Shown: positions 40,398 to 49,137 of the stretch, in pieces
How the letters are laid out: the number at the start of each line of letters is the position of its first letter
Position numbering within the stretch: the first letter of the stretch is position 1
Source of the DNA: PMNU01 sp035479375
GTDB lineage: Bacteria > Patescibacteriota > Saccharimonadia > Saccharimonadales > UBA4665
NCBI GenBank assembly: GCA_035479375.1
Contig: DATIIT010000020.1
Span: 9,239-73,238 of the forward strand
Direction: 5' to 3'
Length of the DNA: 64,000 nt
Translations under genes and position numbers: made by a program
The notes under the pieces: generated by a model
Database searches by the model: none
What the model was told of the DNA's origin: nothing
Seen by the model: the letters and a program-made list of their open reading frames with translations, nothing else

Positions 40398-41066
40398 ATG
40401 TACGACCCAGATAAGTTTCGGAATAAGGCGGCGCGGCGCCAGCCCTCGCAGGCGCGTGGCAAAGAGCGCGTCCGCGTCATTTTGGCGGCGGCGCTCGCCC
40501 TGTTTAAGGAATCCGGCGTGGCCGAGGTAACAACTAACGACATTGCCGAGCGGGCGCGCATCCCCATCGGTTCGTTGTACCGCTATTACCCCAATAAAGA
40601 CACGATTATCATAGCCCTCACTGAGCTGGTGGTAGACGATTTGTCGCAGATTTTTACGGACATCGGCAACCACCCGCTGCTGGAACATTTGTCTTGGGAC
40701 GAGGTGCTGCTCTTGTTGGCCGACGCGTGGGTGAATTATGTGCGCTTAAACGGCCCGTTTGAGTTTTTGTACTCGGCCAAAGCCAACCCGCGGCTGGGGG
40801 CGCTGAGCCGGCCGATTTGGGTGCGGTTTGTGGCCTCGTTTACTGCTGTGCTGCAGAAGCGTTGCCCAGAAATCACCGCCCGTGAGCTGGCGGTGTGCTT
40901 TAACCTTACGCTGGCCGCGGTGGAAATGGACGTGACCGGGCACTACCGCGAGCTGCCAGGCACGCCGATCCACCACGAGGCAGTGGGCGCCATTGCGTCA
41001 TATATGTTGGCGGCGTGCAAGCGGCACCAGCACAGCCGGCCCAGTCCGCCAGCCAAAAAAGCATAA
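40398..41066 (+). CDS. TetR-family transcriptional regulator
   Basis: The 222-residue protein has an N-terminal TetR helix-turn-helix: RVRVILAAALALFKESGV, TTNDIAERARIPIGSLYRYYPNKDTI (about 45-70). A C-terminal helical ligand domain follows. It probably represses itself, the divergent PAS gene, or the serine hydrolase gene 39 bases downstream. A TACACT -10 element lies 11 bases before the ATG. No clear palindromic operator was found in the intergenic region by eye. Confidence 0.92.
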   Translation: MYDPDKFRNKAARRQPSQARGKERVRVILAAALALFKESGVAEVTTNDIAERARIPIGSLYRYYPNKDTIIIALTELVVDDLSQIFTDIGNHPLLEHLSWDEVLLLLADAWVNYVRLNGPFEFLYSAKANPRLGALSRPIWVRFVASFTAVLQKRCPEITARELAVCFNLTLAAVEMDVTGHYRELPGTPIHHEAVGAIASYMLAACKRHQHSRPSPPAKKA

Positions 41067-41090
41067 CTTGCTAATAATCCCACCGGCCAC

Positions 41091-41096
41091 TACAAT
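41091..41096 (+). promoter_or_regulatory. -10 element of the serine hydrolase gene
   Basis: TACAAT ends 9 bases before the ATG at 41106. Confidence 0.45.
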
Positions 41097-41105
41097 ACAC
41101 CAGAG

Positions 41106-42059
41106 ATGAGTGTGCTGGGCAAAACACGGGCAACGAGGGTACTGGCAATTTTGTGCGCGCTGCTGCTTTTGGGGAACATTGGCTGGCTGGTGCGCGGCGA
41201 CGGCGCGGCCACCTCGGCGCCCAATATGGCTGCGCTAACTAAAGCCTACCCGTTTTTGGCAAGCGACGTGCTGAGTGACTCGCCCAACGACATCCTGATC
41301 AACTTTGTGCCGCTGCGCAAACAATTGCAGGCTAAATTTAACGGCCTGGATGTGCAAAAGAGCTTTTATTTTGAGTATTTGCCAGATGGCACGTCGATCC
41401 GCGTCGGCGCCGACGAGCAGCTCACTGCCGCCTCGCTTATTAAGGTGCCGCTGGCCATGAATTTGTACAAAGCCGCCGAGCTCGGCCGCATCAACTTGAA
41501 CGAGACCGAAACGATCACGCCCGCCGAGCTGGACGACGCCTACGGCACGCTCTACCAGCGCGGCTCCGGCGCGCAGCTCACTTTGCGCGAGGCCATGCGG
41601 TACATGCTGGAGGAGTCAGACAACACCGCCACGCACGTCATTTTTGACCACACCCAAAACAAGCTCAGCTACGATGAGCAGTCGCTGGCGCGGCTGGATA
41701 TTGACCAAGACACCGAGAATGGGCAGGCGGTAATTAACGCGCGGTCGTACGCCTCGGTGCTCAAGGGTCTGTACTTTTCGGCCTACCTCAACAAGCAGGA
41801 TTCGCAGCAGATTTTGGATTACTTGACGCAGTCCACGGCCACCAACCGTTTGGTTGCCGAGCTCCCCGGCGGCGTCAAGGTGGCACATAAAATTGGCGTG
41901 TACAATTCCGGCGCGTGGGCAGAGAGCGACTGCGGCATCGTGTACGTACCCAAGCGCCCGTACGTGATTTGCGCCATGGTAGGCCTGCCGGAAGACCAAG
42001 CCAACACCTTCATCGCTGACGTGTCCAAGATGGTGTACGACTACGTTACTAAGCAATAA
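41106..42059 (+). CDS. Class A beta-lactamase-fold serine hydrolase
   Basis: The 317-residue protein has a membrane anchor or signal sequence (about 11-29) and the penicillin-recognising motifs S-x-x-K at Ser110-Lys113 (AASLIKVP), SDN at 171-173 and K-x-G in AHKIG. The omega-loop glutamate (Glu166 of class A enzymes) is not evident after SDN. It is therefore more likely a cell-wall peptidase or transpeptidase-like hydrolase than an antibiotic-degrading lactamase. It sits 39 bases after the TetR gene with its own -10. Its end is followed by the long inverted-repeat element. Confidence 0.82.
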   Translation: MSVLGKTRATRVLAILCALLLLGNIGWLVRGDGAATSAPNMAALTKAYPFLASDVLSDSPNDILINFVPLRKQLQAKFNGLDVQKSFYFEYLPDGTSIRVGADEQLTAASLIKVPLAMNLYKAAELGRINLNETETITPAELDDAYGTLYQRGSGAQLTLREAMRYMLEESDNTATHVIFDHTQNKLSYDEQSLARLDIDQDTENGQAVINARSYASVLKGLYFSAYLNKQDSQQILDYLTQSTATNRLVAELPGGVKVAHKIGVYNSGAWAESDCGIVYVPKRPYVICAMVGLPEDQANTFIADVSKMVYDYVTKQ

Positions 42060-42075
42060 CTAGACATTTAGCGGA

Positions 42076-42186
42076 AGGCAGCCCTAGCCATACATCCAAA
42101 AAGTTGTGCGTTACACGCCGGGGACATATGTCCTCGGGCTGCACTACGCTTGACCCAACTTTTTGGATGTATGGCTAGGGCTGCCT
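42076..42186. repeat. Structured inverted-repeat element, copy 1
   Basis: Two perfect 31-base inverted arms (42076-42106 and 42156-42186) flank a 49-base core. The core begins TGCGTTACACGCC, has a central hairpin around ACATATGT, and ends GGGCTGCACTACGCTTGACC. Copy 2 at 54546-54648 has a core of the same length and the same ends. Only the innermost nine bases of the arms (AAAAAGTTG and CAACTTTTT) are shared with copy 2. It lies between two convergent genes and could act as a bidirectional terminator, but its conserved core needs another explanation. Confidence 0.85.
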
Positions 42187-42191
42187 ATCAT

Positions 42192-43808
42192 CTACATTGC
42201 CGTGACGATGAATTGCTGCACTGTGGCCGTGTCGCCGGCGGCGGATGTGCCCCACGCCGGGAAGAGATAAATGTTTTGCGCAGTGGTGGTATTGACCGTG
42301 GTTGTTGCGCTGCTGTACATGCGGCCGCCGGCGGCGTTGGCCGTGGCGCTGGTGGCCATGCTGAAGTTGCCCTGGCCGGTAACCGTACCGCTGGAGCCAC
42401 TCGTGAAACAGCCGATGTAAAAATCGACGTTCCAGCCTTGGTTGGTGACGGCGGCACCGGAGGTGAGCGCCCCCGACGATGCGCCAATGAGCGTATCTGA
42501 CGTCTTGGTGGCCGCGTTCGTTCCAATATATACGCCCATGGCCAACGTTGCTGACGCGGCAGTGCTGTACACGCCGCTGGCGACCACATGGAAGACGCGG
42601 CCAGGCACACAGAAGTTAGCCGGTAGTGAAGCGTTGGTGGTGAATGACGCGCACGCCGTAGTGCAGGTGTTGACCGCGCTGGAGGCCGCCGTGTTGGTGC
42701 TCATGGTGCCGCCAATGCAGTTCACCCAAGCGCCGTTTTGCCCGCAGCGGAAGCGGTTGTTGGCCGAGTTGTAGTACATGCCGCCGTCCACTTCGGTGGG
42801 GTCGCCGGTGGAGTTTTTGGTGTCCAGCACCAACAGGAGCCCGGTGGTGTCGGCCGTGGGGTTGCCCACGTACAGCCGGCTGTTGCTGGTGTCCAGCGAG
42901 AGGTACACGGCGCTGCTCGCCCCTTGTACGGTGAAGGCCGTAGTGCTCGCCCCCACCAAGTGGGCAATGGCCGTAGCGCCGGTAGTGTTGCCGATGTTGA
43001 TCGTTTTGGCGTTGCTGCCCGTGCCCAGGTTGAGCGCGCCGGTGGTGCCGGAATCGATGGTGAGCGCCGTGGCCGCGCCGCTGTTAACGGCCAAGGTACC
43101 ACTGCTGCTCAACACCGTGCTGGAGCCAAGGCTTACCGTGCCCGACCCGGCTTGCAGCGTGAGGTTGCCGGCTGTGGTGCTCCAGGTGCTGGCCGCGTTG
43201 CCCGTAACCGTCAGCGCCTGGCTGGCCGCTGATTGCACCGTGGCCGTGCTGGCCGCGCCAAATGTCAGCGCGCTGGAGCTAAAGGTGTTGCCGTTGATGG
43301 CGCCAGAGGTGATCGTGCCAGAGCCGATATTGATGTTGCCGCTCGATAGCTGGACGAACCCGGTTGAGTCAATGCCGTCTAGCAAGTCGCTGTTAAAGGC
43401 GTACGGCGCGGCGGTGAGCTGGATGCGCGGGGTCATCTCGGCGTCGCTGCCCACCTTGACGCCCAGGTATAAGGCTGCGGTGTTGAAGTCCACGTTGGCT
43501 GGCAGGGGCGTGGAGCTGCCCAAGTTGACCTGGAACAAACCGCCGCTGACACTCACCGAGGCCTGGGTCTCTTCCCATTTACAGGTGTTAGCCGAGCAGG
43601 TGTTGCCGGCGTCGAGCGACGGGTCGGTGTAGATACGGAAGCGGATGCTGTAAGTGCCGTCGGTGACGTTGGTGCCGTCGGTGTTGGTGAGCTTGCCTTC
43701 AAAGCTAATCTGTTTGTTGATGGCCGCCGAGGCCGGCGTAGCGGTAACAAACATCCATAGCCCGCTGGCGCAGGCTGCCAATAGGAGCGCGAGGCGGAGC
43801 CGCCTCAT
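42192..43808 (-). CDS. Secreted beta-strand-repeat fibre-like surface protein
   Basis: The 538-residue protein has a signal peptide (MRRLRLALLLAACASGLWMF, cleaved near ASA). It begins with a domain of the type INKQISFEGKLTNTDG, common at the start of surface proteins, and continues with a long Ser/Thr/Ala/Gly-rich repeat region of short strands (ALTFGAASTATVQSAAS, NLTLQAGSGTVSL). The segment MYYNSANNRFRCGQNG recalls phage tail-fibre modules. A cysteine-bearing C-terminal domain follows. Its ATG overlaps the upstream stop (ATGA). It is the last gene of the surface operon and likely forms an extended fibre or adhesin. Confidence 0.78.
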   Translation of the reverse strand: MRRLRLALLLAACASGLWMFVTATPASAAINKQISFEGKLTNTDGTNVTDGTYSIRFRIYTDPSLDAGNTCSANTCKWEETQASVSVSGGLFQVNLGSSTPLPANVDFNTAALYLGVKVGSDAEMTPRIQLTAAPYAFNSDLLDGIDSTGFVQLSSGNINIGSGTITSGAINGNTFSSSALTFGAASTATVQSAASQALTVTGNAASTWSTTAGNLTLQAGSGTVSLGSSTVLSSSGTLAVNSGAATALTIDSGTTGALNLGTGSNAKTINIGNTTGATAIAHLVGASTTAFTVQGASSAVYLSLDTSNSRLYVGNPTADTTGLLLVLDTKNSTGDPTEVDGGMYYNSANNRFRCGQNGAWVNCIGGTMSTNTAASSAVNTCTTACASFTTNASLPANFCVPGRVFHVVASGVYSTAASATLAMGVYIGTNAATKTSDTLIGASSGALTSGAAVTNQGWNVDFYIGCFTSGSSGTVTGQGNFSMATSATANAAGGRMYSSATTTVNTTTAQNIYLFPAWGTSAAGDTATVQQFIVTAM

Positions 43809-44773
43809 GCTGTGGTGCCCCCTGTTTCGGTTGGGGTGGGCGCCTGCCCTGCTTGCCCGCTTGGGCGCCGCATGCGCAGCGCCAGCCACTCCACCCAGAT
43901 TTGGCGGAAGCAAACCACGAGCGCCACAATGAGCACCGCCAGCAGCATCTGCCAGACCGGCATATAAAACAGCCGCACCGCAGTGCGCGCCATGGCCTGC
44001 CCGCCGCCTATACCGTACGACACGGAAATGTGGTATGGCCCTGGCGGCCACGGATGGTCAAGCAGGGCCAGGGGCGTCTGCAACCGCAGCTGGTCCCCGG
44101 GTGCCACTGCCAATGAGGCGGTGTTGAGTACGCCTTTACGCACCGTCCGCCCGCGTGGGTCGGTGACGCTCACGAAACCGCGCGGGATGACGATCATATT
44201 GCCGGTGTTCTTAACCAGTACGGCCACGCTGGCCGGCAGGTTAAGCGAGAAGCCCGCCGTGCCCTGCGGCACGGCGCTGAAGCGCGTCAAGGCGCCGTCT
44301 TCTTTAACAACGGTGAGCGGCAGGCGGACACTCGGCACTACCTGTACCTGCGCGCCGGGCAACGACTGCTGGGCCATCACCAGGTCAACCTGCTGGCCGC
44401 CTGGCGCGAGCTTGCTGCTGTCGGTGAGCGTCACTGACTCGGCAACGCTGCCGCCAGCGGGCACGGCCACGTCTGCCGGCGTTATGCTGAGGCTTGGCAG
44501 CGCGTTGTTACCTGGCGCCTTTGCTGCCTGCTCAAAGGAGAAATGCAGCGCCACTGCCGAACTGTAGCTGTTGCTGACGCGGAACGCGGCCTGCGCCATC
44601 CCCTCGCCCTTGGCCAGTGACACGGTGAGTGCGGCTGGGATAACGGTGACGCCGCCTGCTGCCCCACCGCCTGGCTGTGCGGCGGCAAAGCCGTGGGCTG
44701 GCAGCGCCACGAGCATAGCCCCTGTTACCAGGCCGGCAAGGCCGGCGCGGTTACTTCTTGCGGTGCTGCGCAT
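43805..44773 (-). CDS. DUF916-like secreted protein with C-terminal membrane helix
   Basis: The 322-residue protein has a signal peptide (about 1-31), then Ig-like beta domains opening VIPAALTVSLAKGEGMAQAAFRVSN. The C-terminal membrane helix (about 268-290) is followed by a basic cytoplasmic tail. This plan matches DUF916 proteins, the membrane partners of WxL surface proteins in Firmicutes. The second domain includes SVAVLVKNTGNMIVIPRGFVSV. It overlaps the upstream gene by 23 bases and the downstream fibre gene by four. Sequence similarity to true DUF916 is modest, so this is a call by architecture. Confidence 0.68.
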   Translation of the reverse strand: MRSTARSNRAGLAGLVTGAMLVALPAHGFAAAQPGGGAAGGVTVIPAALTVSLAKGEGMAQAAFRVSNSYSSAVALHFSFEQAAKAPGNNALPSLSITPADVAVPAGGSVAESVTLTDSSKLAPGGQQVDLVMAQQSLPGAQVQVVPSVRLPLTVVKEDGALTRFSAVPQGTAGFSLNLPASVAVLVKNTGNMIVIPRGFVSVTDPRGRTVRKGVLNTASLAVAPGDQLRLQTPLALLDHPWPPGPYHISVSYGIGGGQAMARTAVRLFYMPVWQMLLAVLIVALVVCFRQIWVEWLALRMRRPSGQAGQAPTPTETGGTTA

Positions 44774-45806
44774 AGCCGCGTACCTTCTTCGTCCCCTTAA
44801 ATATGAGCCAGCCCCAGCCGAGCAACCCGGTCACCACAATAACTACCAACAGGGCGAGCAGCGTTACGAGCCACCACGGGATTACCCAAAAGGTGAGGCT
44901 GGCCGTTAGCGGGACGTCTTGTGAGCCGTTGTCGTAGGTGACCACGGCCCGGGCGACATATTTGCCGATGCGGAAGTCGCTTAGGTGCTTCCAGTCCCAC
45001 ACTAAGTGGCGCTTGCCGTCTTTGCCGGCGGCGTAATACGGGAATCCGCTGCCCCAGCTGGCCGCAAATGCCCGCGCCGTGCCAGGCAGCACATAGCGCC
45101 CTGAGGGGTTGATGGGGATCGTGGCAACTGGCTTGCTGTCGCCAAAAGAGCGCTGGATAAAGATATTCCCGCTTGGCTGGCTAATGGTGTTGCCACTGTT
45201 GGTGATATGCAGCGAAAAATCAGCCGGCAAGAAGGCGTAGCGTGACTTGCTGCTGCTGAAATTGTCCAGCGACAGCGCGCTTTTCGCATCGCTGCGGTTG
45301 ATATTGATGAGGCAGAACACCACCACCTGCGGCTTAATGCCCGCTCCACTGCTGGACTGTGTGGTGCGTGTGCTGGTAAGGTTTACGGCAACGGCGTAGC
45401 TAAACCCCACGTTTGTTGGCGTGGCGAATGTGAGCGTTAGCTGCGAGGTGCCTCCGGCCGGCACGGTAATGCCCGGCTGGGAAAAGTGCAGCCACTGCGA
45501 AATGTCCGCCGGCAGTGTGCTGGTAAGTGACACTTTTTCGCTGTCGCGGCTTATATTGATGCCGCTCAAGCTGGGCTCAAGCGTCTCTGGATGGTTGGAA
45601 AAATTGCGGATAGTTACGGTATTGGTTTGGGTCTGGCCGGGAGTTAGGCTGACGACCAACGGCGACGGCGAAACTTGGATAGTAAAGTCGTTACCGGCCG
45701 CATGGGCCGCAACCCGCGGCACGCATGCCAGGAGGATGGCCGCCACACCCAGAGGCCATCTCCGTAACCCACTCCGCAACCACTGGGGTACATGGTTGGA
45801 TCGCAT
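44751..45806 (-). CDS. DUF916-like secreted protein with C-terminal membrane helix
   Basis: The 351-residue protein has the same plan as the gene downstream: a signal peptide, an N-terminal Ig-like domain (FTIQVSPSPLVVSLTPGQTQ, then TVTIRNFSNHPETLEPSL) that resembles the DUF916 first domain, and a second domain. A membrane helix (about 310-333) with a basic tail (KGTKKVRGYAQHRKK) ends the chain. A GTG one codon upstream (45809) is an alternative start. Two DUF916-like proteins in tandem suggest a heteromeric membrane receptor for the surface proteins encoded upstream. Confidence 0.72.
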   Translation of the reverse strand: MRSNHVPQWLRSGLRRWPLGVAAILLACVPRVAAHAAGNDFTIQVSPSPLVVSLTPGQTQTNTVTIRNFSNHPETLEPSLSGINISRDSEKVSLTSTLPADISQWLHFSQPGITVPAGGTSQLTLTFATPTNVGFSYAVAVNLTSTRTTQSSSGAGIKPQVVVFCLININRSDAKSALSLDNFSSSKSRYAFLPADFSLHITNSGNTISQPSGNIFIQRSFGDSKPVATIPINPSGRYVLPGTARAFAASWGSGFPYYAAGKDGKRHLVWDWKHLSDFRIGKYVARAVVTYDNGSQDVPLTASLTFWVIPWWLVTLLALLVVIVVTGLLGWGWLIFKGTKKVRGYAQHRKK

Positions 45807-45877
45807 CACACTGCTCTCTTTTTATTGTCAAACTTCGGGATCTCTCAAGGGACGTTGTACGTGTGTCGGTACGGGGC

Positions 45878-46930
45878 TTAGAACATGGCTGCCGCGGGCA
45901 ACGTGATGGTGTCAGCGTAGTCCGTAGCCGAGGGGGTGGTGGCGTTGAGTGTGACGTTGTTAGTGAGCGTCAGCTGGGCGTTGTTCGCCGTGCCGGTGGA
46001 GCTGGCCACAGTGCGCATGCTGGTGTCCAGGCCGCCGCCCTTGCCGCTGCTGCCGCCCACAAACGGGGCTGCCACGGTGATGGTGCCTGAGCCGCCGGTT
46101 TGGGCGCTGGTGACGCCCATGTTGTAGCCCTCGGTGGTGCCGCTAATGGTGCTGTTGGTGCCCGGCGTGGTAGAAGCGATGGTGGTACCGGTGGCCGTTG
46201 ACTTCAGGCCGGTAAATTGGTCTTGCCCCCACACCATCCAGCCGCCGCCGGCGTTGGTGTTAATGGTGAGCACCCGCGGCGTGGGGCTGGAGTTAACCGA
46301 GCCGGCTGTGAGGCTGCCGAGTGCGTCAGCGGTGTTGCTAATGGCGTAGGTAAAGGTCTGCGGCACGCTGGCGCTCACCGAAATGGAGTCAGCCGTTAGG
46401 CTGTCGGTGACGTAGTTGCCGGTGTCGATGTTGGTGGGCGTGCTGGTACGGGTCGTAACGCTGCCGCTGTTGGTAGTGCTAGCCGAACCGGTGGTGGTGA
46501 CGGCTGTGGCGCTGTTCCAGTTAAAGCAGTACAGCGTGCCCACGGTGAGGTCGCCGCTGGGGAACGTTACCACCTGGCCGGTGACGTTGGTGGCGGTAGC
46601 GATGCTCGGCCAAGCGGTCCCGCCGGTTGGCCAGTTCGTGTTGGTGGTGGTCACGGTGAAGGTGGCCGCCAACCCGAGCGTGTACCCCGTCGGGTAGGTC
46701 ACCTGCACGCTGGCCTCTGTGGCCGTGGTAGCCGGCTTGGCGCAGACGGTGCCGGTAGTCCCCTGTGAGACCTGGAGCCGGTCAAAGCGTACCAGCGTCT
46801 GCGTCAGCGATGCGGCCTGCACCTCCCCCGGGTGCAGTCCAACGAGTGCGGTTGCAGCCAGCAACAATGCTGAAAGCGAGTAAAGGCTCGCTTTCTTTAT
46901 GTTAGTTTTCCCCTTGACAATTCGGTACAT
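45878..46930 (-). CDS. Secreted surface protein with shared C-terminal domain (1)
   Basis: The 350-residue protein has a signal peptide cleaved near VQAAS and a Thr/Ser/Ala-rich body. Its C-terminal 160 residues share ordered landmarks with the next gene upstream: AGSV, TNAGGGWMVWGQDQF, AAPFVGGSS and SDYADTIT just before the end, which is a phenylalanine. This shared domain ending in D-Y-A-D-x-I-T is reminiscent in position and partners of WxL domains but lacks their W-x-L. An AAGGGG ribosome binding site precedes the ATG. It heads the operon with the two DUF916-like genes, 71 bases downstream. Confidence 0.72.
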   Translation of the reverse strand: MYRIVKGKTNIKKASLYSLSALLLAATALVGLHPGEVQAASLTQTLVRFDRLQVSQGTTGTVCAKPATTATEASVQVTYPTGYTLGLAATFTVTTTNTNWPTGGTAWPSIATATNVTGQVVTFPSGDLTVGTLYCFNWNSATAVTTTGSASTTNSGSVTTRTSTPTNIDTGNYVTDSLTADSISVSASVPQTFTYAISNTADALGSLTAGSVNSSPTPRVLTINTNAGGGWMVWGQDQFTGLKSTATGTTIASTTPGTNSTISGTTEGYNMGVTSAQTGGSGTITVAAPFVGGSSGKGGGLDTSMRTVASSTGTANNAQLTLTNNVTLNATTPSATDYADTITLPAAAMF

Positions 46931-47016
46931 GTACTACCCCTTATTGTTTATGCTTGCAATGAAGTATGAGGCTTTGTTCGCAGGAATTCAAGTCTAAAAT
47001 TCTGATTAAAAAATGG

Positions 47017-48045
47017 CTAGAAGAGCGGCGATAATGAAATAGTTATGACATCCGCATAGTCGGAGGCCGCTGGCGTGAGCGTACTGCTTTTGGCCAGCAG
47101 CGACAGCGTTGCCCCGCCCGATGTGACCGGCGCTGGCCAATTGGCAAAGGCCTGCTTGGTGGTGCTGAGCGCACCCACCGAGTTGCTGGTGCCGTTAAAC
47201 GGGCTGGCCAAGCTCACTGGCCCGCCGGCACTTTGTGTGGCGCCGCTGGCCTGCGTGCCGTAGCCGCTGCCGGCCACCCCCAGGTCGGCCGTGGCCGAGG
47301 CCAAGGTAAACCCGTTGGCCGTGCTTAATAAACCGCTGTTTTGGTCCCCTACCATGAGGCTGCCGCCTCCGGCCGCATTAGTGGTGACGCTGCTAATAAT
47401 GGTTGCGTTGCCGGTAACCACGCTCCCGGCAGCCAGGCTGCTAAACGCCACACTAAACGGCGGCGTGGCCGTGAGTGAAGTTTGCAGCCCCAGTGTAACG
47501 CTTGGTGCCTGTGTGCTGGCTGTTGCCGTGGGGCCAAAGCCGCTGCCGGTGGCGCTGCCTTGCAACGCGGCGACCTTCACCTTGTAGGTGGTGCTGTTGG
47601 CCAGCCCCAAGATGTCGAACCCACTCGCCCCGCCCCACGCCGCGTATGTTTGGTAGTTAGACACGGTGGCCGTGGCGCCCACGGTGTCGTCCAGCTGGAC
47701 GTAGTTGGTGGTGGCGAAGTTGTCGCTGCTAATCGCCACCAGGTATTTGGTATCTGTTGGGAAGCCGGCGGTGTTCAGCACGGCGTGCAGTTTGCTGTAG
47801 GCATTGAACGGGTCGGTGAGCGTGGGCGCCGGCGGCACCGCAGCGGTGGTAGAGGCCTTTATACCGGCCGGCAGCGCGTATGTAGCGCTGGCCAGCACGC
47901 CATTTGTGCCGCCCGTGGCGCCGCGCAGCACGTAACTGGAGCTGCTGCCGGTGTTGGTACCTGTGCCAAAATCGTACGTCCTCAGGGTGTAGTTAGTGCT
48001 GGCGGGCACAGCCGCGAGGAGCGAAAGAAGAACGGCTCGGAACAT
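47017..48045 (-). CDS. Secreted surface protein with FN3-like domain and shared C-terminal domain (2)
   Basis: The 342-residue protein begins with a short signal sequence (MFRAVLLSLLAAVPAS) and has a fibronectin-III-like domain at about 70-180 (LTDPFNAYSKLHAVL, STTYKVKVAALQG). The C-terminal domain carries the same landmarks as the preceding gene's: AGSV, TNAAGGGSLMVGDQ, ASPFNGTS and SDYADVIT, with a final phenylalanine. The ATG lies 6 bases after TATTAT. It is monocistronic or first in the surface locus. The two C-terminal domains are homologous by eye; no family name is claimed. Confidence 0.7.
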   Translation of the reverse strand: MFRAVLLSLLAAVPASTNYTLRTYDFGTGTNTGSSSSYVLRGATGGTNGVLASATYALPAGIKASTTAAVPPAPTLTDPFNAYSKLHAVLNTAGFPTDTKYLVAISSDNFATTNYVQLDDTVGATATVSNYQTYAAWGGASGFDILGLANSTTYKVKVAALQGSATGSGFGPTATASTQAPSVTLGLQTSLTATPPFSVAFSSLAAGSVVTGNATIISSVTTNAAGGGSLMVGDQNSGLLSTANGFTLASATADLGVAGSGYGTQASGATQSAGGPVSLASPFNGTSNSVGALSTTKQAFANWPAPVTSGGATLSLLAKSSTLTPAASDYADVITISLSPLF

Positions 48046-48051
48046 GAGCCC

Positions 48052-48057
48052 ATAATA
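48052..48057 (-). promoter_or_regulatory. -10 element of surface protein gene 2
   Basis: TATTAT on the minus strand, 6 bases before the ATG at 48045. Confidence 0.4.
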
Positions 48058-48087
48058 CCATAGCGTAAGCGGAAAACGAGCAATTGC

Positions 48088-49137
48088 TCAATTATCACCG
48101 GTGTCGCGCGGGCTGCTGGCGGCTGCGATGCGCGAGGCCAGCACATACACCGGCTGCGCGGATAGTTGCACGTCCACTGTTGTGCCGGCTGGCAGGGCAA
48201 AGACCTCGCCGTCTACCTGCGCCCAGAGCGTGGTGGTTGGCGTAAAGGTAACGTGGCCGGCGGCGACGCGCCGTACGGCCCGCGGCGCGGTCAGCTCCCA
48301 GATGTGGAAGAAGAGGGTGCGCACGCGTTTGGCGCGCATTGCCATGTGGTAAAAGTGCGGCGCCGTCAGCTCCAGGCTAATCCCCTGCACTTTAGCGAAG
48401 CGCGGGCCGTTTATAAAAATGTGCTCGTACAGCTTGCGCGTGCGGGCACCTTCGTGTACTGTCACTTGCGGCGCATCCATAAGCGCCTTAATGACGATGG
48501 CCAGCTCCTTTACGGCACGCCCGCCGGGGAGCACGTCCAGCGGATGGTGGCGCGTTGCTGGTGTGGCCAGCCGGTGCGCGGCAAAGGCGCTGGCGCCAAA
48601 GCTGGCATAGCAGATTGCCAGGTGGGTTTGCTGTTGTGTTTGCTGTTTTGCGCCGTCAGGTGGGCTCAAGCGGCACTCCAGCGGGTGTACGGCAACCACT
48701 GTCCCTTGTCCCAGGATGCGCTGCAACGAGGTGCGCCACGGTGCGCCATTGAGCATGTGCGCTAGGTCGTTGGCGTTGCCGCCCCATAGCGGGAGCACGA
48801 CTGTTTTGCGCGCCGCCGGCGGCAATGCCGGGTCGGTAAGGAGTGCCTCAATAAAAAGGTTGACCGTCCCATCGCCGGCGGCGATGCACAGCAGCGTCTC
48901 TGGCCCTAATTGTGCGCCCAGTGAGTGGATGAGCGCCTTGTTGGCCTGGCGCCCGCCGGGGGAGGTCTCTACCGCAGAAAAGCCGATGCCTTTGTCCCGG
49001 GCTACTGCCTCTAGCGCACGGATGTGCCGGCCCACGCCCGCCGCCCGGGTGCTTGCCGGGTTGCGTACCACCAGGATACGCCGGAAGTGTAGTGTGTTGC
49101 CCCTGCGTTTTTCCCCGCCCTCTCCACTACGCACCAT
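48088..49137 (-). CDS. Diacylglycerol/lipid kinase family protein
   Basis: The 349-residue protein has the DAGK catalytic motifs: ILVVRNPAST at the N-terminus, AAGDGTVNLF (the GGDGT site, with A-G-D-G-T) and PLWGGNANDLAHML (the G-T-x-N-D-x-A region). It transfers phosphate from ATP to diacylglycerol or a similar lipid. The start is set at 49137, overlapping the end of the glycosidase-like gene by 11 bases. It is followed in the next 4 kb by a CarS-like cytidylyltransferase and two CDP-alcohol transferases, so it plausibly feeds phosphatidate into them. Confidence 0.85.
   Translation of the reverse strand: MVRSGEGGEKRRGNTLHFRRILVVRNPASTRAAGVGRHIRALEAVARDKGIGFSAVETSPGGRQANKALIHSLGAQLGPETLLCIAAGDGTVNLFIEALLTDPALPPAARKTVVLPLWGGNANDLAHMLNGAPWRTSLQRILGQGTVVAVHPLECRLSPPDGAKQQTQQQTHLAICYASFGASAFAAHRLATPATRHHPLDVLPGGRAVKELAIVIKALMDAPQVTVHEGARTRKLYEHIFINGPRFAKVQGISLELTAPHFYHMAMRAKRVRTLFFHIWELTAPRAVRRVAAGHVTFTPTTTLWAQVDGEVFALPAGTTVDVQLSAQPVYVLASRIAAASSPRDTGDN

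Noticed and set aside
41106..42059. True beta-lactamase (antibiotic resistance)
   Set aside because: The class A omega-loop glutamate is not apparent, so a wall peptidase-like hydrolase is more likely.
48077..48088. Palindrome GAGCAATTGCTC at the end of the lipid kinase gene
   Set aside because: It is a single 12-base palindrome with no T run and no second copy; chance or a weak terminator is sufficient.
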